Positions 25,697-34,885 of a stretch of DNA of 64,000 nucleotides are shown here, piece after piece. How positions within the stretch are numbered: the first letter of the stretch is position 1; each line of letters opens with the position of its first letter. A program made the translations under genes and the position numbers. Under the pieces are notes generated by a model that did no database searches, had not been told where the DNA came from, and saw nothing but the letters and a program-made list of their open reading frames with translations. The DNA is from an uncultured Clostridium sp. (GTDB lineage: Bacteria > Bacillota > Clostridia > Lachnospirales > Lachnospiraceae), in the NCBI GenBank assembly GCA_900547035.1, contig URFM01000005.1, positions 43,661 to 107,660 of the forward strand, read 5' to 3'.

Positions 25697-27307
25697 ATGA
25701 AATTAACATTAGAAGGAATTCAGAATAAAGAGCAGTGGGAGGCCTTGGGAGTTGAGCTTCCCTCCTACGATGTGAAAGCGGCAGCGGAGGAGACGAGGAA
25801 ATCTCCGGTGTGGGTTCATTTCGGAGCAGGAAACATTTTTCGTATCTTTATCGGCGGAATCGCGGATACCCTGCTGAATGAGGGGCTGTCCCAGAAGGGA
25901 ATCACCTGCGTGGAAACCTTTGATTTCGACGTGGTGGACAAGATTTACAAGCCCTACGACAATCTGGTGCTGGCCGTGACCCTGAAGGCAGACGGCTCCA
26001 CAGACAAAAAGGTAGTGGGATCCCTGACCGAGGCCATCAAGGCCCAGTCTTCTGACGAGACTGCCTGGAACCGCTTAAAGGAAATTTTCCGGAATCCTGG
26101 ACTTCAGATGATTTCCTTTACCATCACGGAAAAGGGATACGCCTTAAAGGGTGCCGACGGAAATTACTTCCCCTTTATCCAGGCGGATATTGAGAACGGA
26201 CCGGAGAAGGCCGGCTCCGCTATGGCGGTGGTATGCAGCCTTTTAAATGAACGTTTTAAGGCGGGAAAATATCCCCTGGCAGTGGTTTCCATGGACAACT
26301 GCTCCCACAACGGGGAGAAACTGAAAAATTCCGTTGTGACCATGGCGAAGGAGTGGCAGGCCAAGGGCTTCGTGGATGAGGAATTTGTAAGCTACATCAC
26401 CGACGAGAGCCAGGTCAGCTTCCCCTGGACCATGATTGACAAGATTACGCCCCGGCCCGCCGAGTCCATCGCCAAGGAACTGGAGGAGAAGGGCGTGGAG
26501 GATATGGCTCCGGTGATTACCTCCAAGAAGACCTACATTGCCCCCTTTGTCAATGCGGAGGGACCCCAGTACCTGGTCATCGAGGACCATTTCCCCAACG
26601 GTCGTCCCGCCCTGGAGAAGGCCGGCGTCTACATGACAGACCGGGATACGGTAAACAAGGTAGAGCGGATGAAAGTAACCACTTGCCTGAATCCTCTGCA
26701 CACCGCCCTGGCTGTCTACGGCTGCCTGCTGGGCTACGACCTGATCGCCAATGAGATGAAGGACGAGGTGCTGGCAAAGCTGGTGGACCGCATTGGACCG
26801 GTGGAGGGCATGCCGGTTGTGGTGAATCCCGGAATCCTTTCTCCGGAGGATTTTGTCCATGAAGTCATCCATGACCGTCTGCCTAATCCCTTTATGCCTG
26901 ACACGCCTCAGAGAATCGCCTGCGACACCTCCCAGAAGGTGGGAATCCGCTACGGCGAGACCATTAAATCCTATGTGGCCAAGTACGGGGATGCGAAGAA
27001 GCTGACGGCGATTCCGCTGGCCATTGCCGGATGGTGCCGTTATATTTTGGGCGTGGATGACAAAGGCGAGGCCTTTGAACTGTCCCCGGATCCCATGATT
27101 CCGGAACTGAAGAAAACCCTGGAGGGAGTGGAGGCAGGAAAGCCGGACTCCTACAATGGTCAGTTAAAGAGCATTCTGTCTAATGCCAATATTTTCGGAA
27201 TCGATTTGTATGAGGCGGGAATCGGAGAGCGCATCGAGGAAATGTTTAAGGAAGAGCTGGCAGGCCCGGGTGCTGTGCGGGCTGCCCTGGAAAAATATCT
27301 GGCTTAA
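25697..27307 (+). CDS. uxuB: Fructuronate reductase (mannitol dehydrogenase family)
   Basis: 536 residues of the polyol/mannitol dehydrogenase family. The dinucleotide-binding start is WVHFGAGNIFRIF; KVERMKVTTCLNPLHTALAVYG carries the catalytic Lys region (quoted from about residue 320). It reduces D-fructuronate to D-mannonate with NADH, feeding UxuA. Placement directly after uxuA and before a GntR gene separates it from arabitol or mannitol dehydrogenases of the same family. The ribosome site GGAGGG precedes ATG 25697. Confidence 0.9.
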   Translation: MKLTLEGIQNKEQWEALGVELPSYDVKAAAEETRKSPVWVHFGAGNIFRIFIGGIADTLLNEGLSQKGITCVETFDFDVVDKIYKPYDNLVLAVTLKADGSTDKKVVGSLTEAIKAQSSDETAWNRLKEIFRNPGLQMISFTITEKGYALKGADGNYFPFIQADIENGPEKAGSAMAVVCSLLNERFKAGKYPLAVVSMDNCSHNGEKLKNSVVTMAKEWQAKGFVDEEFVSYITDESQVSFPWTMIDKITPRPAESIAKELEEKGVEDMAPVITSKKTYIAPFVNAEGPQYLVIEDHFPNGRPALEKAGVYMTDRDTVNKVERMKVTTCLNPLHTALAVYGCLLGYDLIANEMKDEVLAKLVDRIGPVEGMPVVVNPGILSPEDFVHEVIHDRLPNPFMPDTPQRIACDTSQKVGIRYGETIKSYVAKYGDAKKLTAIPLAIAGWCRYILGVDDKGEAFELSPDPMIPELKKTLEGVEAGKPDSYNGQLKSILSNANIFGIDLYEAGIGERIEEMFKEELAGPGAVRAALEKYLA

Positions 27308-27325
27308 TCGGAAACGGGTGAGAAT

Positions 27326-27997
27326 ATGGAACGGAACCTGAATGAAACCACCTACCAGCTTTTAAAGCAGGATATCATGTCCTTTGCCTTAGCGCCGGGG
27401 GAGGCCATATCGGCCGCGAAGGTGGCGAGCCGCTACGGGGTCAGCCGTACTCCCGCCCGGGAGGCCATTGTAAAGCTGGAAAAGGAAGGACTGGTGGACA
27501 TCTATCCCCAGTCCAAAACCCTGGTGTCCAGAATCAATCTGTCCAGGACCAGACAGGAGTGGTATGTGCGCTATACGCTGGAAATCGGCATGGCGGAGCG
27601 CTTTATCCGGCGGGTCACCCAGGATACCATCCAGGCCATGGAGCGCAACCTCCGGCGGATGGAGCTGGCTAGGGACGAAGCAGGCAGAAGTCTTTACCTG
27701 AGCCTGGACCACGGGTTTCACGATATTATCTATGATACGGCAGAGGAGTTTCTGGCAAAGGAGATCATTCATACCCAGATTACTCATTACAACCGTCTGC
27801 GGTATCTGACGGATTTAACGCCGCCGGTGCGGGAAAAGACCATATTGGAGCACCGGCAGCTGATCAGCGCGGCCAGAAAGAAGGACGAAGGACTCTTTGA
27901 GGAATGCTTAAGAGCCCATATCGGGCGCCTGGAGCAGGACCAGCAGCTGATACAGAATCAGTATCCCGACTATTTTGAGACTGATGAGATTGAATAA
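27326..27997 (+). CDS. GntR-family (FCD domain) regulator of the uxu operon
   Basis: 223 residues. An N-terminal GntR winged helix (SAAKVASRYGVSRTPAREAI, about 31-50) is followed by an all-helical FCD-type effector domain. Members of this subfamily often sense sugar acids and bind short palindromes. It lies 18 bases after uxuB and is probably autoregulated with the operon through the ACATGT-centred operators at 24492-24532. The initiator is ATG 27326. Target and ligand are inferred from context; fructuronate or mannonate are the likely inducers. Confidence 0.88.
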   Translation: MERNLNETTYQLLKQDIMSFALAPGEAISAAKVASRYGVSRTPAREAIVKLEKEGLVDIYPQSKTLVSRINLSRTRQEWYVRYTLEIGMAERFIRRVTQDTIQAMERNLRRMELARDEAGRSLYLSLDHGFHDIIYDTAEEFLAKEIIHTQITHYNRLRYLTDLTPPVREKTILEHRQLISAARKKDEGLFEECLRAHIGRLEQDQQLIQNQYPDYFETDEIE

Positions 27998-28002
27998 ACG
28001 AA

Positions 28003-28056
28003 GAGAAGGCTCACCGAAACCAACATTAATTTGGAACGGTGGGCCTTCTCCGATTT
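28003..28056 (+). terminator. Terminator of uxu operon
   Basis: GAGAAGGCTCACCG (28003-28016) pairs with CGGTGGGCCTTCTC (28037-28050) with one mismatch-type pair. The T stretch after it is short, so termination may be partial. Confidence 0.65.
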
Positions 28057-28059
28057 GTA

Positions 28060-28088
28060 TTGATTTCTCTTAGAATCTTTAGTATATT
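28060..28088 (+). promoter_or_regulatory. Promoter of plsX-acpP
   Basis: TTGATT (28060-28065), 17-base spacer, TATATT (28083-28088). No FapR-like site was recognised. Confidence 0.65.
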
Positions 28089-28131
28089 AATATTTGGATG
28101 CGGCAGGGCCGCTTCCGAAAGGAGAATGAAT

Positions 28132-29130
28132 ATGATCCGAATTGCAGTAGACGCTATGGGAGGCGATTATGCGCCGGCAGAGATGGTAGCGGGAGCAGTG
28201 GATGCGGCCAACGACAGACCGGATATCCGGATTGCTCTGGTAGGACGCCAGGAGGAGATCCAGGCAGAGCTTTCCAAATTTATTTATCAGAAAGAGCAGA
28301 TTGAAGTGGTAAACGCCGCCGAGGTCATCGCTACCGAGGAGCCGCCGGTGAACGCCATTCGCAAGAAGAAGGATTCTTCCATGGTAGTGGCTTTGAATAT
28401 GGTGAAAAACGGGGAGGCCGACGCCTTTGTATCGGCGGGCAGTTCCGGCGCTATTTTGGTAGGAGGCCAGGTGATCGTAGGAAGGATTAAGGGCGTGGAG
28501 CGTCCTCCGCTGGCCCCCCTGATTCCCACGGAAAAGGGCGTTTCCATCTTGATTGACTGCGGAGCCAACGTGGACGCCAGGCCTTCTCATTTGGTACAGT
28601 TTGCCCGGATGGGATCCATCTATATGGAACATGTGGTGGGGATTAAGAATCCAAGGGTAGCCATTGTCAACATCGGCGCCGAGGAGGAAAAGGGCAATGC
28701 CCTGGTGAAGGAGACCTTCCCGCTGTTAAAGGAATGCCCGGACATCAACTTTATCGGAAGCATTGAGGCCAGAGAGATTCCCCACGGAGGGGCGGACGTA
28801 ATCGTCTGTGAGGCCTTTGTTGGAAATGTGATTTTAAAGCTGTATGAGGGAGTGGGAGCCACTTTGCTTGGCATGGTCAAGAAAGGCATGATGAGCGATT
28901 TGCGCAGCAAGATTGGAGCCCTTCTGGTAAAGCCGGCGCTGAAGAGAACCTTGAAGTCCTTTGACGCCAGCCAGTATGGAGGAGCGCCTCTCTTGGGACT
29001 GAAGGGCCTGGTGGTGAAGACCCACGGCAATTCCAAGCGCCTGGAGGTACACAATTCCATTATCCAGTGCGTGACTTTTAAGGAACAGCAGATTAACGAG
29101 AAAATCCGGGCCAGTCTGGGTACGGAGTAA
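28132..29130 (+). CDS. plsX: Phosphate acyltransferase PlsX
   Basis: 332 residues. PlsX converts acyl-ACP to acyl-phosphate for phosphatidic acid synthesis. Family marks are the N-terminal IAVDAMGGDYAP, SAGSSGAILVGG, and VVCEAFVGNVILK-like sequence (VIVCEAFVGNVILKLYEG). ATG 28132 is chosen because the GGAG at 28121 is 7 bases before it; ATG 28126 would be too close. acpP, encoding the carrier of its substrate, follows 20 bases later. Confidence 0.95.
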   Translation: MIRIAVDAMGGDYAPAEMVAGAVDAANDRPDIRIALVGRQEEIQAELSKFIYQKEQIEVVNAAEVIATEEPPVNAIRKKKDSSMVVALNMVKNGEADAFVSAGSSGAILVGGQVIVGRIKGVERPPLAPLIPTEKGVSILIDCGANVDARPSHLVQFARMGSIYMEHVVGIKNPRVAIVNIGAEEEKGNALVKETFPLLKECPDINFIGSIEAREIPHGGADVIVCEAFVGNVILKLYEGVGATLLGMVKKGMMSDLRSKIGALLVKPALKRTLKSFDASQYGGAPLLGLKGLVVKTHGNSKRLEVHNSIIQCVTFKEQQINEKIRASLGTE

Positions 29131-29150
29131 AAGGAGCGTTTGCATTTAAG

Positions 29151-29384
29151 ATGGAATTTCAGAAGCTGCAGAAAATTATCGGGGATGTGCTGGAGGTTGA
29201 CCCGGAGGAGATCGGGCCGGAAACGGCTTTTGTGGAAGATCTGGGGGCCGATTCCCTGGATATTTTCCAGATTGTGATGGAAATTGAGGAGGAGTTTGGA
29301 ATCCGGATTCCCGGCCAGGCGGTCCGGCAGATTCTCACGGTAAAGGATGCGGCGGAGCAAATCCGGCAGACGGTGAGCCAGTAA
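29151..29384 (+). CDS. acpP: Acyl carrier protein
   Basis: 77 residues of the ACP four-helix fold. The phosphopantetheine attachment Ser is in LGADSLDIFQIVMEIEEEF (Ser about residue 36). Length and acidity are normal. It carries fatty acyl chains and is the partner of PlsX just upstream. The ribosome site is weak (AAGGAGCG further upstream). Confidence 0.93.
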   Translation: MEFQKLQKIIGDVLEVDPEEIGPETAFVEDLGADSLDIFQIVMEIEEEFGIRIPGQAVRQILTVKDAAEQIRQTVSQ

Positions 29385-29406
29385 AGAGAAAACCATCATA
29401 AATATA

Positions 29407-29493
29407 CAAAGTACTAGGCTCGAAAAGACCTCACCAAGTACTTTGATGTATCGCACGTAAGCGCCCAAAGGACGGGCGCTAAGTGCTCGTAAC
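29407..29493 (-). repeat. Dispersed hairpin repeat, copy B (longest copy)
   Basis: Read on the minus strand it begins GTTACGAGCACTTAGCG and ends with GAGGTCTTTTCGAGCCTAG and TACTTTG. It combines the blocks seen separately at 3108 and 18509. On the + strand, CAAAGTACT (29407-29415) and AGTACTTTG (29437-29445) form the arms of a hairpin, and AGCGCCC with GGGCGCT form another. Confidence 0.75.
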
Positions 29494-29498
29494 TAAGT

Positions 29499-29524
29499 GG
29501 AGCTGTAGTCCTGCAGCTCCTTTT
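29499..29524 (+). terminator. Terminator after acpP
   Basis: GGAGCTG (29499-29505) pairs with CAGCTCC (29514-29520), followed by TTTT. Confidence 0.7.
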
Positions 29525-29555
29525 CAATCGTCAGGTATTTGTTAAGGAGGAATCT

Positions 29556-30281
29556 ATGAATCGAAAGTTACAGGAATTAGAGGAGAAAATCGGCTACCAG
29601 TTTCGGAACAGGCAGCTGTTTAAGCAGGCATTGACCCACAGTTCCTATGCCAACGAGCACCGGTTGGATCACAACAGCTGCAACGAGCGCCTGGAATTTC
29701 TGGGAGATGCGGTGTTAGAGCTTTCCAGCAGCGAGTTTTTGTATAAGAAGTATCAGAATTTACCGGAAGGTGATTTGACGAAGACCAGAGCCAGCATCGT
29801 GTGCGAGCCGACCCTGGCTCTCTGCGCAGGGGAGTTAAGCCTTGGCGAATACCTGCTGCTGGGAAAGGGAGAGGAGGCCAGCGGAGGGAGAAACCGCAAT
29901 TCCGTGGTATCCGACGCTATGGAGGCATTAATCGGCGCAATCTATCTGGACGGTGGTTTTGCTAGCGCAAAAGAGTTTGTGGAGCGCTTCATTCTCAACG
30001 ATGTGGAACACAAAAAGCTCTTTTATGATAGCAAGACTATCTTGCAGGAGATGGTTCAGAGCCGGGATGAAGGGAATTTGACCTACGAGCTTTTAAAGGA
30101 AGAAGGACCGGACCACAACAAGTCCTTTGAGGTCTGCGCCAAAATCGGCGGCGTGGAAGCGGGCCGGGGAACGGGCAGGACGAAGAAGGCGGCGGAGCAG
30201 ATGGCGGCCTACCATGTGCTCTTAAAGTTAAAAAAGGATGAAAACGAATCCGCTGAAAAAGAAGGTGAGCCATGTATCTAA
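29556..30281 (+). CDS. rnc: Ribonuclease III
   Basis: 241 residues. The RNase III signature NERLEFLGDAVLEL (about 43-56) and the acidic SDAMEALIGAIYLDGG form the catalytic domain. A double-stranded RNA-binding domain fills the C-terminus (LLKEEGPDHNKSFEV..GRGTGRTKKAAEQMAA). It cleaves double-stranded RNA, including rRNA precursors. AAGGAGG precedes ATG 29556. It overlaps smc by 10 bases, as in many Firmicutes. Confidence 0.97.
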   Translation: MNRKLQELEEKIGYQFRNRQLFKQALTHSSYANEHRLDHNSCNERLEFLGDAVLELSSSEFLYKKYQNLPEGDLTKTRASIVCEPTLALCAGELSLGEYLLLGKGEEASGGRNRNSVVSDAMEALIGAIYLDGGFASAKEFVERFILNDVEHKKLFYDSKTILQEMVQSRDEGNLTYELLKEEGPDHNKSFEVCAKIGGVEAGRGTGRTKKAAEQMAAYHVLLKLKKDENESAEKEGEPCI

Positions 30282-33200
30282 AGAGTATCGAGATTCAGGG
30301 CTTTAAGTCCTTTGCCAATAAAATCGTTTTTGAGTTTCACAACGGAATCACCGGAATCGTGGGTCCCAACGGAAGCGGAAAGAGCAACGTAGCGGATGCG
30401 GTGCGCTGGGTGCTGGGCGAACAGCGGATTAAGCAGTTAAGAGGGGCTAGCATGCAGGATGTGATTTTTTCCGGTACGGAGCTGCGCAAGCCCCAGGGCT
30501 TCGCTTATGTAGCCATTACCCTGGACAATTCCGACCATCAGCTGGCCATCGACTATGATCAGGTGACGGTTTCCAGGCGGCTGTACCGCTCCGGCGAGAG
30601 CGAGTACATGATTAACGGGAGCGCCTGCCGGCTGAAGGATATCAACGAGCTTTTCTATGATACGGGAATCGGAAAAGAGGGCTATTCCATCATCGGTCAG
30701 GGACAGATTGACAAGATTTTAAGCGGAAAGCCGGAGGAGCGCAGAGAGCTTTTCGACGAAGCGGCGGGAATTGTAAAATTTAAGCGCCGCAAGGCCATCG
30801 CCCAGAAGAAGCTGGAGGACGAGGAGGCCAACCTGGTCCGCGTCCGGGATATCCTGGCGGAGCTGGAAAAGCAGGTGGGGCCTCTGGAACGGCAGTCCAA
30901 GGCGGCCAGAGAGTACCTCAAATTGAAGGAGCAGCTGAAAATCTGCGACGCCAACCAGTTTTTGATGGAAAACGGACAGATTCGGGAACAGCTGGCCCAG
31001 ACGGAGGAGAAAAAGAAGATTCTTACAGAAGATTTGGAAACCTCCAAGGGTCAGGAGGAAGAGTTAAAGAGAGAGTACGATCGCTTGGAGGAAAAAATCT
31101 CCAAAACGGAGGGGGAGATATCGTTCGGCCGGGAGGCCCTAAACCAGGAGACGGTTTTAAAGGGAAACCTGGAGGGCAGAATTAACGTACTGAAAGAACA
31201 GATTCACACGGAGGAAATCAACCAGGAGCATCTGGAAAGCCGCAGGCAGGCCATCTGCTCCGATTTGGAGACAAGAGAAGGGCAGCTTCGGGATTATGGG
31301 GCCCAGAGAGGGGAACTGGAAGTTCAGGGGGCTCAGGTGGCGGACCGGAACGAGGAGGCCAGGAAAAGGCTGGAGAGCCGGGATGTGGCCATCCGTCTGC
31401 TGGAGCAGCAGACCCAGGAGGAGAAGAGCCAGATTATCGGCGCCCTCAATGAGAAGGCGGGCTTGAACGCCAGGCAGCAGCGCTATGAAGCTATGCTGGA
31501 GCAGGTGAACCTGCGGCGCAGCGAGGTGAGCCAGAAGCTGTTGAAATACAAAAGCGACGAGTCCGTTCAGGAAGAACAAATCCAGAAGGAGCAGGCCGCC
31601 CTGTCCGAGGTGGAGGAGAACCTGAAGGAAACCCGGACTGCCATCACTCAGACGGAAACAGAGCTGGCAGCCGGTGAGGAGGAGCAGAGACGGCTGAACG
31701 TGCGTTTGAACCACATTCAGCAGGAGTACCACACCTCCTATACCAAGCTGGAATCCCTGCGCAATCTGGCGGAGCGGTACGAGGGCTACGGCGGCAGCAT
31801 CCGCCGGGTGATGGAGGTCCGGGACCGGATTCACGGGATTCACGGCGTGGTGGCGGACCTGATTGCGGTGGAGCAGAAGTACGAGACGGCCATTGAAACC
31901 GCCCTTGGGGGAAGCATCCAGAATATCGTGACGGACTCCGAGGAGACGGCCAAGCGTCTGATTGAGTATCTGAAAAAGAACCGTTACGGCAGAGCTACCT
32001 TCCTTCCCCTGACCAGTGTGAAAAACCGCCAGGGCTTCCAGCAGAAGGAAGTGTTAAAGGAACCGGGGGTTTTGGGCCTGGCCAGCCAGCTGGTTGAGAC
32101 AAAGGATATTTATCGGGAATTAATCGGCCATCTTCTGGGCCGGGTGGTGGTGGCCGATACCATCGATCATGCCATTGCCCTGGCGAGAAAATACCGCTAC
32201 AGCCTGCGCATCGTTACCCTGGAGGGCGAGCTCTTAAGCGCCGGCGGCTCCATGACGGGCGGTGCCTTTAAGAACAGCAGCAATCTGCTGGGCCGCCGCA
32301 GGGAGCTGGAAGAGCTGGAGGAAGCCTGCAAAAAGGCCATCGGTCAGGTGGAGCAGGTCCAGAAGGAAATCCATATGCGGGAGGAGCTTCAGCGGGAGTT
32401 AAAGGAGCAGCTGGAAGCACAGAGAGGGAAGCTTCAGAAGCTGACCTTGGAGGAAAATACCATTCAGCTGAACATTTCCCGCCTGGAGGATAAGAAGCAG
32501 GAAATCGCCGGCTCCTATGAGGATTTGTCCCTGGAGCACGGACAGCTGGAGGAGCAGGTCCGGGATATTTCAAACAGCAGGAAACAGCTGGAGGAGGAGA
32601 TGGGCGCCCTGGAGGAAAAGAGCGCTCTGCTGACCAGGAAGACCGAAGAGCAGGATATCCGCCTGGAGGAGGAAAAGAGGCTCAGAGGGGAAGAAGCGGA
32701 CGAGCTTTCCAAGGTCCAGCTGGAAATGGCCGGCTTAAAGCAGAAGCTGGATTTCCTTCAGGAAAATGAAAACCGGGTAAAAAGCGAAATCCGGCGTCTG
32801 AAGGAGGAGTTTGCCGGTCTGGATACGGGAAAAGAGAGTTCGGAGAGAGCCGTTTGGGAGCGCCGGACGGAAATCGGCCGGATGGAAGAAGAAATCCGGT
32901 CCGCCGTTCTCCGGATGGGAGAATTGGAAAAGGAGATTGCCGGAAAAGCTCAGGAGAAAGAGGAAATGGCAAAGCAGCAGAAGGGCTTTTTTGCCAGACG
33001 GGAAGAAATCTCCGCCAGGCTTTCCGCTTTGGACAAGGATTTGTTCCGCATCCAGGCACAGGAGGAAAAGCTGGAGGAACGGCTGGAACAGTCTGCCTCC
33101 TATATGTGGAGCGAGTATGAGCTGACTTTTTCCACGGCCCAGGAGCTTCGCAGTCCGGAATACGATTCCCTGCCGGAGCTGAAGCGGCAGATTGACGGGT

Positions 33201-33832
33201 TAAAGGGCAGCATCAAGGCCCTGGGAAACGTGAACGTCAACGCGATCGAGGACTACCGGGAGGTGTCGGAGCGGTACGAGTTTATGAAGACCCAGCACGA
33301 GGATTTGACGGCTGCCAGAGCGGAGCTGGAGAAGATTATTCTGGAGCTGGATTCCGGCATGCGCCGCCAGTTTTCCGAGAAGTTTGGCCAGATTCAGGCA
33401 GAGTTTGACAAGGTGTTTAAGGAGCTGTTCGGCGGAGGCCGGGGAACCCTGGAGCTGATGGAAGGGGAGGATCTTCTGGAAGCGGGTATTCAGATTATTG
33501 CCCAGCCTCCGGGCAAGAAGCTGCAGAATATGATGCAGCTCTCCGGAGGAGAAAAGGCCCTGACCGCCATTTCCCTGCTCTTCGCCATCCAGAACCTGAA
33601 GCCCTCCCCATTTTGTCTGCTGGATGAGATTGAGGCGGCTTTGGACGATTCCAATGTGGACCGTTTCGCGGGATATCTGCACAAGCTGACGAAGAACACC
33701 CAGTTTATCGTCATCACCCACCGGAGAGGGACTATGGTTTCCGCCGACCGCCTCTACGGAATCACCATGCAGGAGAAGGGCGTGTCCACTCTGGTTTCCG
33801 TAAACCTGATCGAAGCGGAACTGGACAAGTAA
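30272..33832 (+). CDS. smc: Chromosome segregation protein SMC
   Basis: 1186 residues, the standard SMC size. The N-terminal head has Walker A GPNGSGKSN (about 33-41); long coiled coils flank a hinge at about residues 515-650 (IHGVVADLIAVEQKYETAIE begins it); the C-terminal head has signature LSGGEKALTAIS and Walker B FCLLDEIEAALDD. It works with ScpAB to organise and separate chromosomes. The rnc-smc-ftsY order is conserved in Firmicutes. Confidence 0.98.
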   Translation: MYLKSIEIQGFKSFANKIVFEFHNGITGIVGPNGSGKSNVADAVRWVLGEQRIKQLRGASMQDVIFSGTELRKPQGFAYVAITLDNSDHQLAIDYDQVTVSRRLYRSGESEYMINGSACRLKDINELFYDTGIGKEGYSIIGQGQIDKILSGKPEERRELFDEAAGIVKFKRRKAIAQKKLEDEEANLVRVRDILAELEKQVGPLERQSKAAREYLKLKEQLKICDANQFLMENGQIREQLAQTEEKKKILTEDLETSKGQEEELKREYDRLEEKISKTEGEISFGREALNQETVLKGNLEGRINVLKEQIHTEEINQEHLESRRQAICSDLETREGQLRDYGAQRGELEVQGAQVADRNEEARKRLESRDVAIRLLEQQTQEEKSQIIGALNEKAGLNARQQRYEAMLEQVNLRRSEVSQKLLKYKSDESVQEEQIQKEQAALSEVEENLKETRTAITQTETELAAGEEEQRRLNVRLNHIQQEYHTSYTKLESLRNLAERYEGYGGSIRRVMEVRDRIHGIHGVVADLIAVEQKYETAIETALGGSIQNIVTDSEETAKRLIEYLKKNRYGRATFLPLTSVKNRQGFQQKEVLKEPGVLGLASQLVETKDIYRELIGHLLGRVVVADTIDHAIALARKYRYSLRIVTLEGELLSAGGSMTGGAFKNSSNLLGRRRELEELEEACKKAIGQVEQVQKEIHMREELQRELKEQLEAQRGKLQKLTLEENTIQLNISRLEDKKQEIAGSYEDLSLEHGQLEEQVRDISNSRKQLEEEMGALEEKSALLTRKTEEQDIRLEEEKRLRGEEADELSKVQLEMAGLKQKLDFLQENENRVKSEIRRLKEEFAGLDTGKESSERAVWERRTEIGRMEEEIRSAVLRMGELEKEIAGKAQEKEEMAKQQKGFFARREEISARLSALDKDLFRIQAQEEKLEERLEQSASYMWSEYELTFSTAQELRSPEYDSLPELKRQIDGLKGSIKALGNVNVNAIEDYREVSERYEFMKTQHEDLTAARAELEKIILELDSGMRRQFSEKFGQIQAEFDKVFKELFGGGRGTLELMEGEDLLEAGIQIIAQPPGKKLQNMMQLSGGEKALTAISLLFAIQNLKPSPFCLLDEIEAALDDSNVDRFAGYLHKLTKNTQFIVITHRRGTMVSADRLYGITMQEKGVSTLVSVNLIEAELDK

Positions 33833-33888
33833 TTGACAGGTGTGCTATGATATGATAGACGTCAGGAATGATTCAGGAGGAGAATATT

Positions 33889-34821
33889 ATGGCTGAGGGA
33901 AAAAAAGGTTTTTTTGGCAGGCTGGTGGAAGGACTGTCTAAAACCAGAAGCAATATTGTATCAGGAATTGACTCCATTTTCAGCGGATTTTCCGCGATAG
34001 ATGACGATTTTTACGAGGAAATCGAGGAAACCCTGATTATGGGAGATATCGGCATCCAGACCACCATGTCCATTGTGGAGGATCTGCGAAAGAAGGTGAA
34101 GGAGCAGCATATTAAGGAGCCGGAGGAATGCAAGGAGCTTCTGATCGCCAGCATCAAGGAACAGATGGACCTGGGAGAGAATGCCTATGAGTTTGAACAC
34201 AGAAAATCCGTGGTCCTGGTAATCGGCGTCAACGGCGTGGGTAAGACCACCTCCGTTGGTAAGCTGGCGGGCCAGCTGAAGGACAGCGGACATAAGGTTA
34301 TGCTGGCTGCGGCAGACACTTTCCGGGCGGCGGCTATCGAGCAGCTGACCGAATGGGCCAACCGGGCCGGAGTGGAGATTATCGCCCAGCAGGAAGGTTC
34401 GGATCCGGCGGCGGTTATCTATGACGCGGTGGCGGCAGCTAAGTCCCGCAAGGCCGATGTGCTGATCTGCGATACCGCGGGACGGCTTCACAATAAAAAG
34501 AATCTCATGGAGGAGCTGCGGAAAATCAACCGAATCATTGACAAGGAGTATCCGGAGGCCTACCGGGAGACTCTGGTGGTTCTGGACGGAACGACCGGTC
34601 AGAACGCGCTTGCCCAGGCCAGACAGTTTATGGAGGTGGCGGATATTACCGGCATCATTTTGACCAAGCTGGACGGTACGGCAAAGGGCGGCATTGCGGT
34701 GGCTATTCAGTCGGAGCTGGGAATTCCGGTCAAATATATCGGCATCGGCGAAAAAATTGATGACTTGCAGAAGTTCAACGCCAACGACTTTGTTAACGCG
34801 CTGTTCCATGTGCAGAAATAG
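33889..34821 (+). CDS. ftsY: Signal recognition particle receptor FtsY
   Basis: 310 residues with only a short N-terminal region before the four-helix N domain, then the GTPase G domain: [14 protein letters not shown] (P-loop), [27 protein letters not shown] and [10 protein letters not shown]. It docks SRP-ribosome complexes at the membrane. ATG 33889 (MAEGKKG) follows AGGAGG with proper spacing; a start 21 bases earlier would place the ribosome site inside the gene. Confidence 0.97.
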   Translation: MAEGKKGFFGRLVEGLSKTRSNIVSGIDSIFSGFSAIDDDFYEEIEETLIMGDIGIQTTMSIVEDLRKKVKEQHIKEPEECKELLIASIKEQMDLGENAYEFEHRKSVVLVIGVNGVGKTTSVGKLAGQLKDSGHKVMLAAADTFRAAAIEQLTEWANRAGVEIIAQQEGSDPAAVIYDAVAAAKSRKADVLICDTAGRLHNKKNLMEELRKINRIIDKEYPEAYRETLVVLDGTTGQNALAQARQFMEVADITGIILTKLDGTAKGGIAVAIQSELGIPVKYIGIGEKIDDLQKFNANDFVNALFHVQK

Positions 34822-34885
34822 ACATCAGCTTTCCAAAAGAGAACATCATCAGGCAACGAAATCGAAGAAAAGAAGGTAGGAAGAC

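Noticed and set aside
33833..33860. Promoter TTGACA..TATGAT directly before ftsY
   Set aside because: The spacing between the two elements is only 12 bases, too short for sigma-A; ftsY is probably read from smc.
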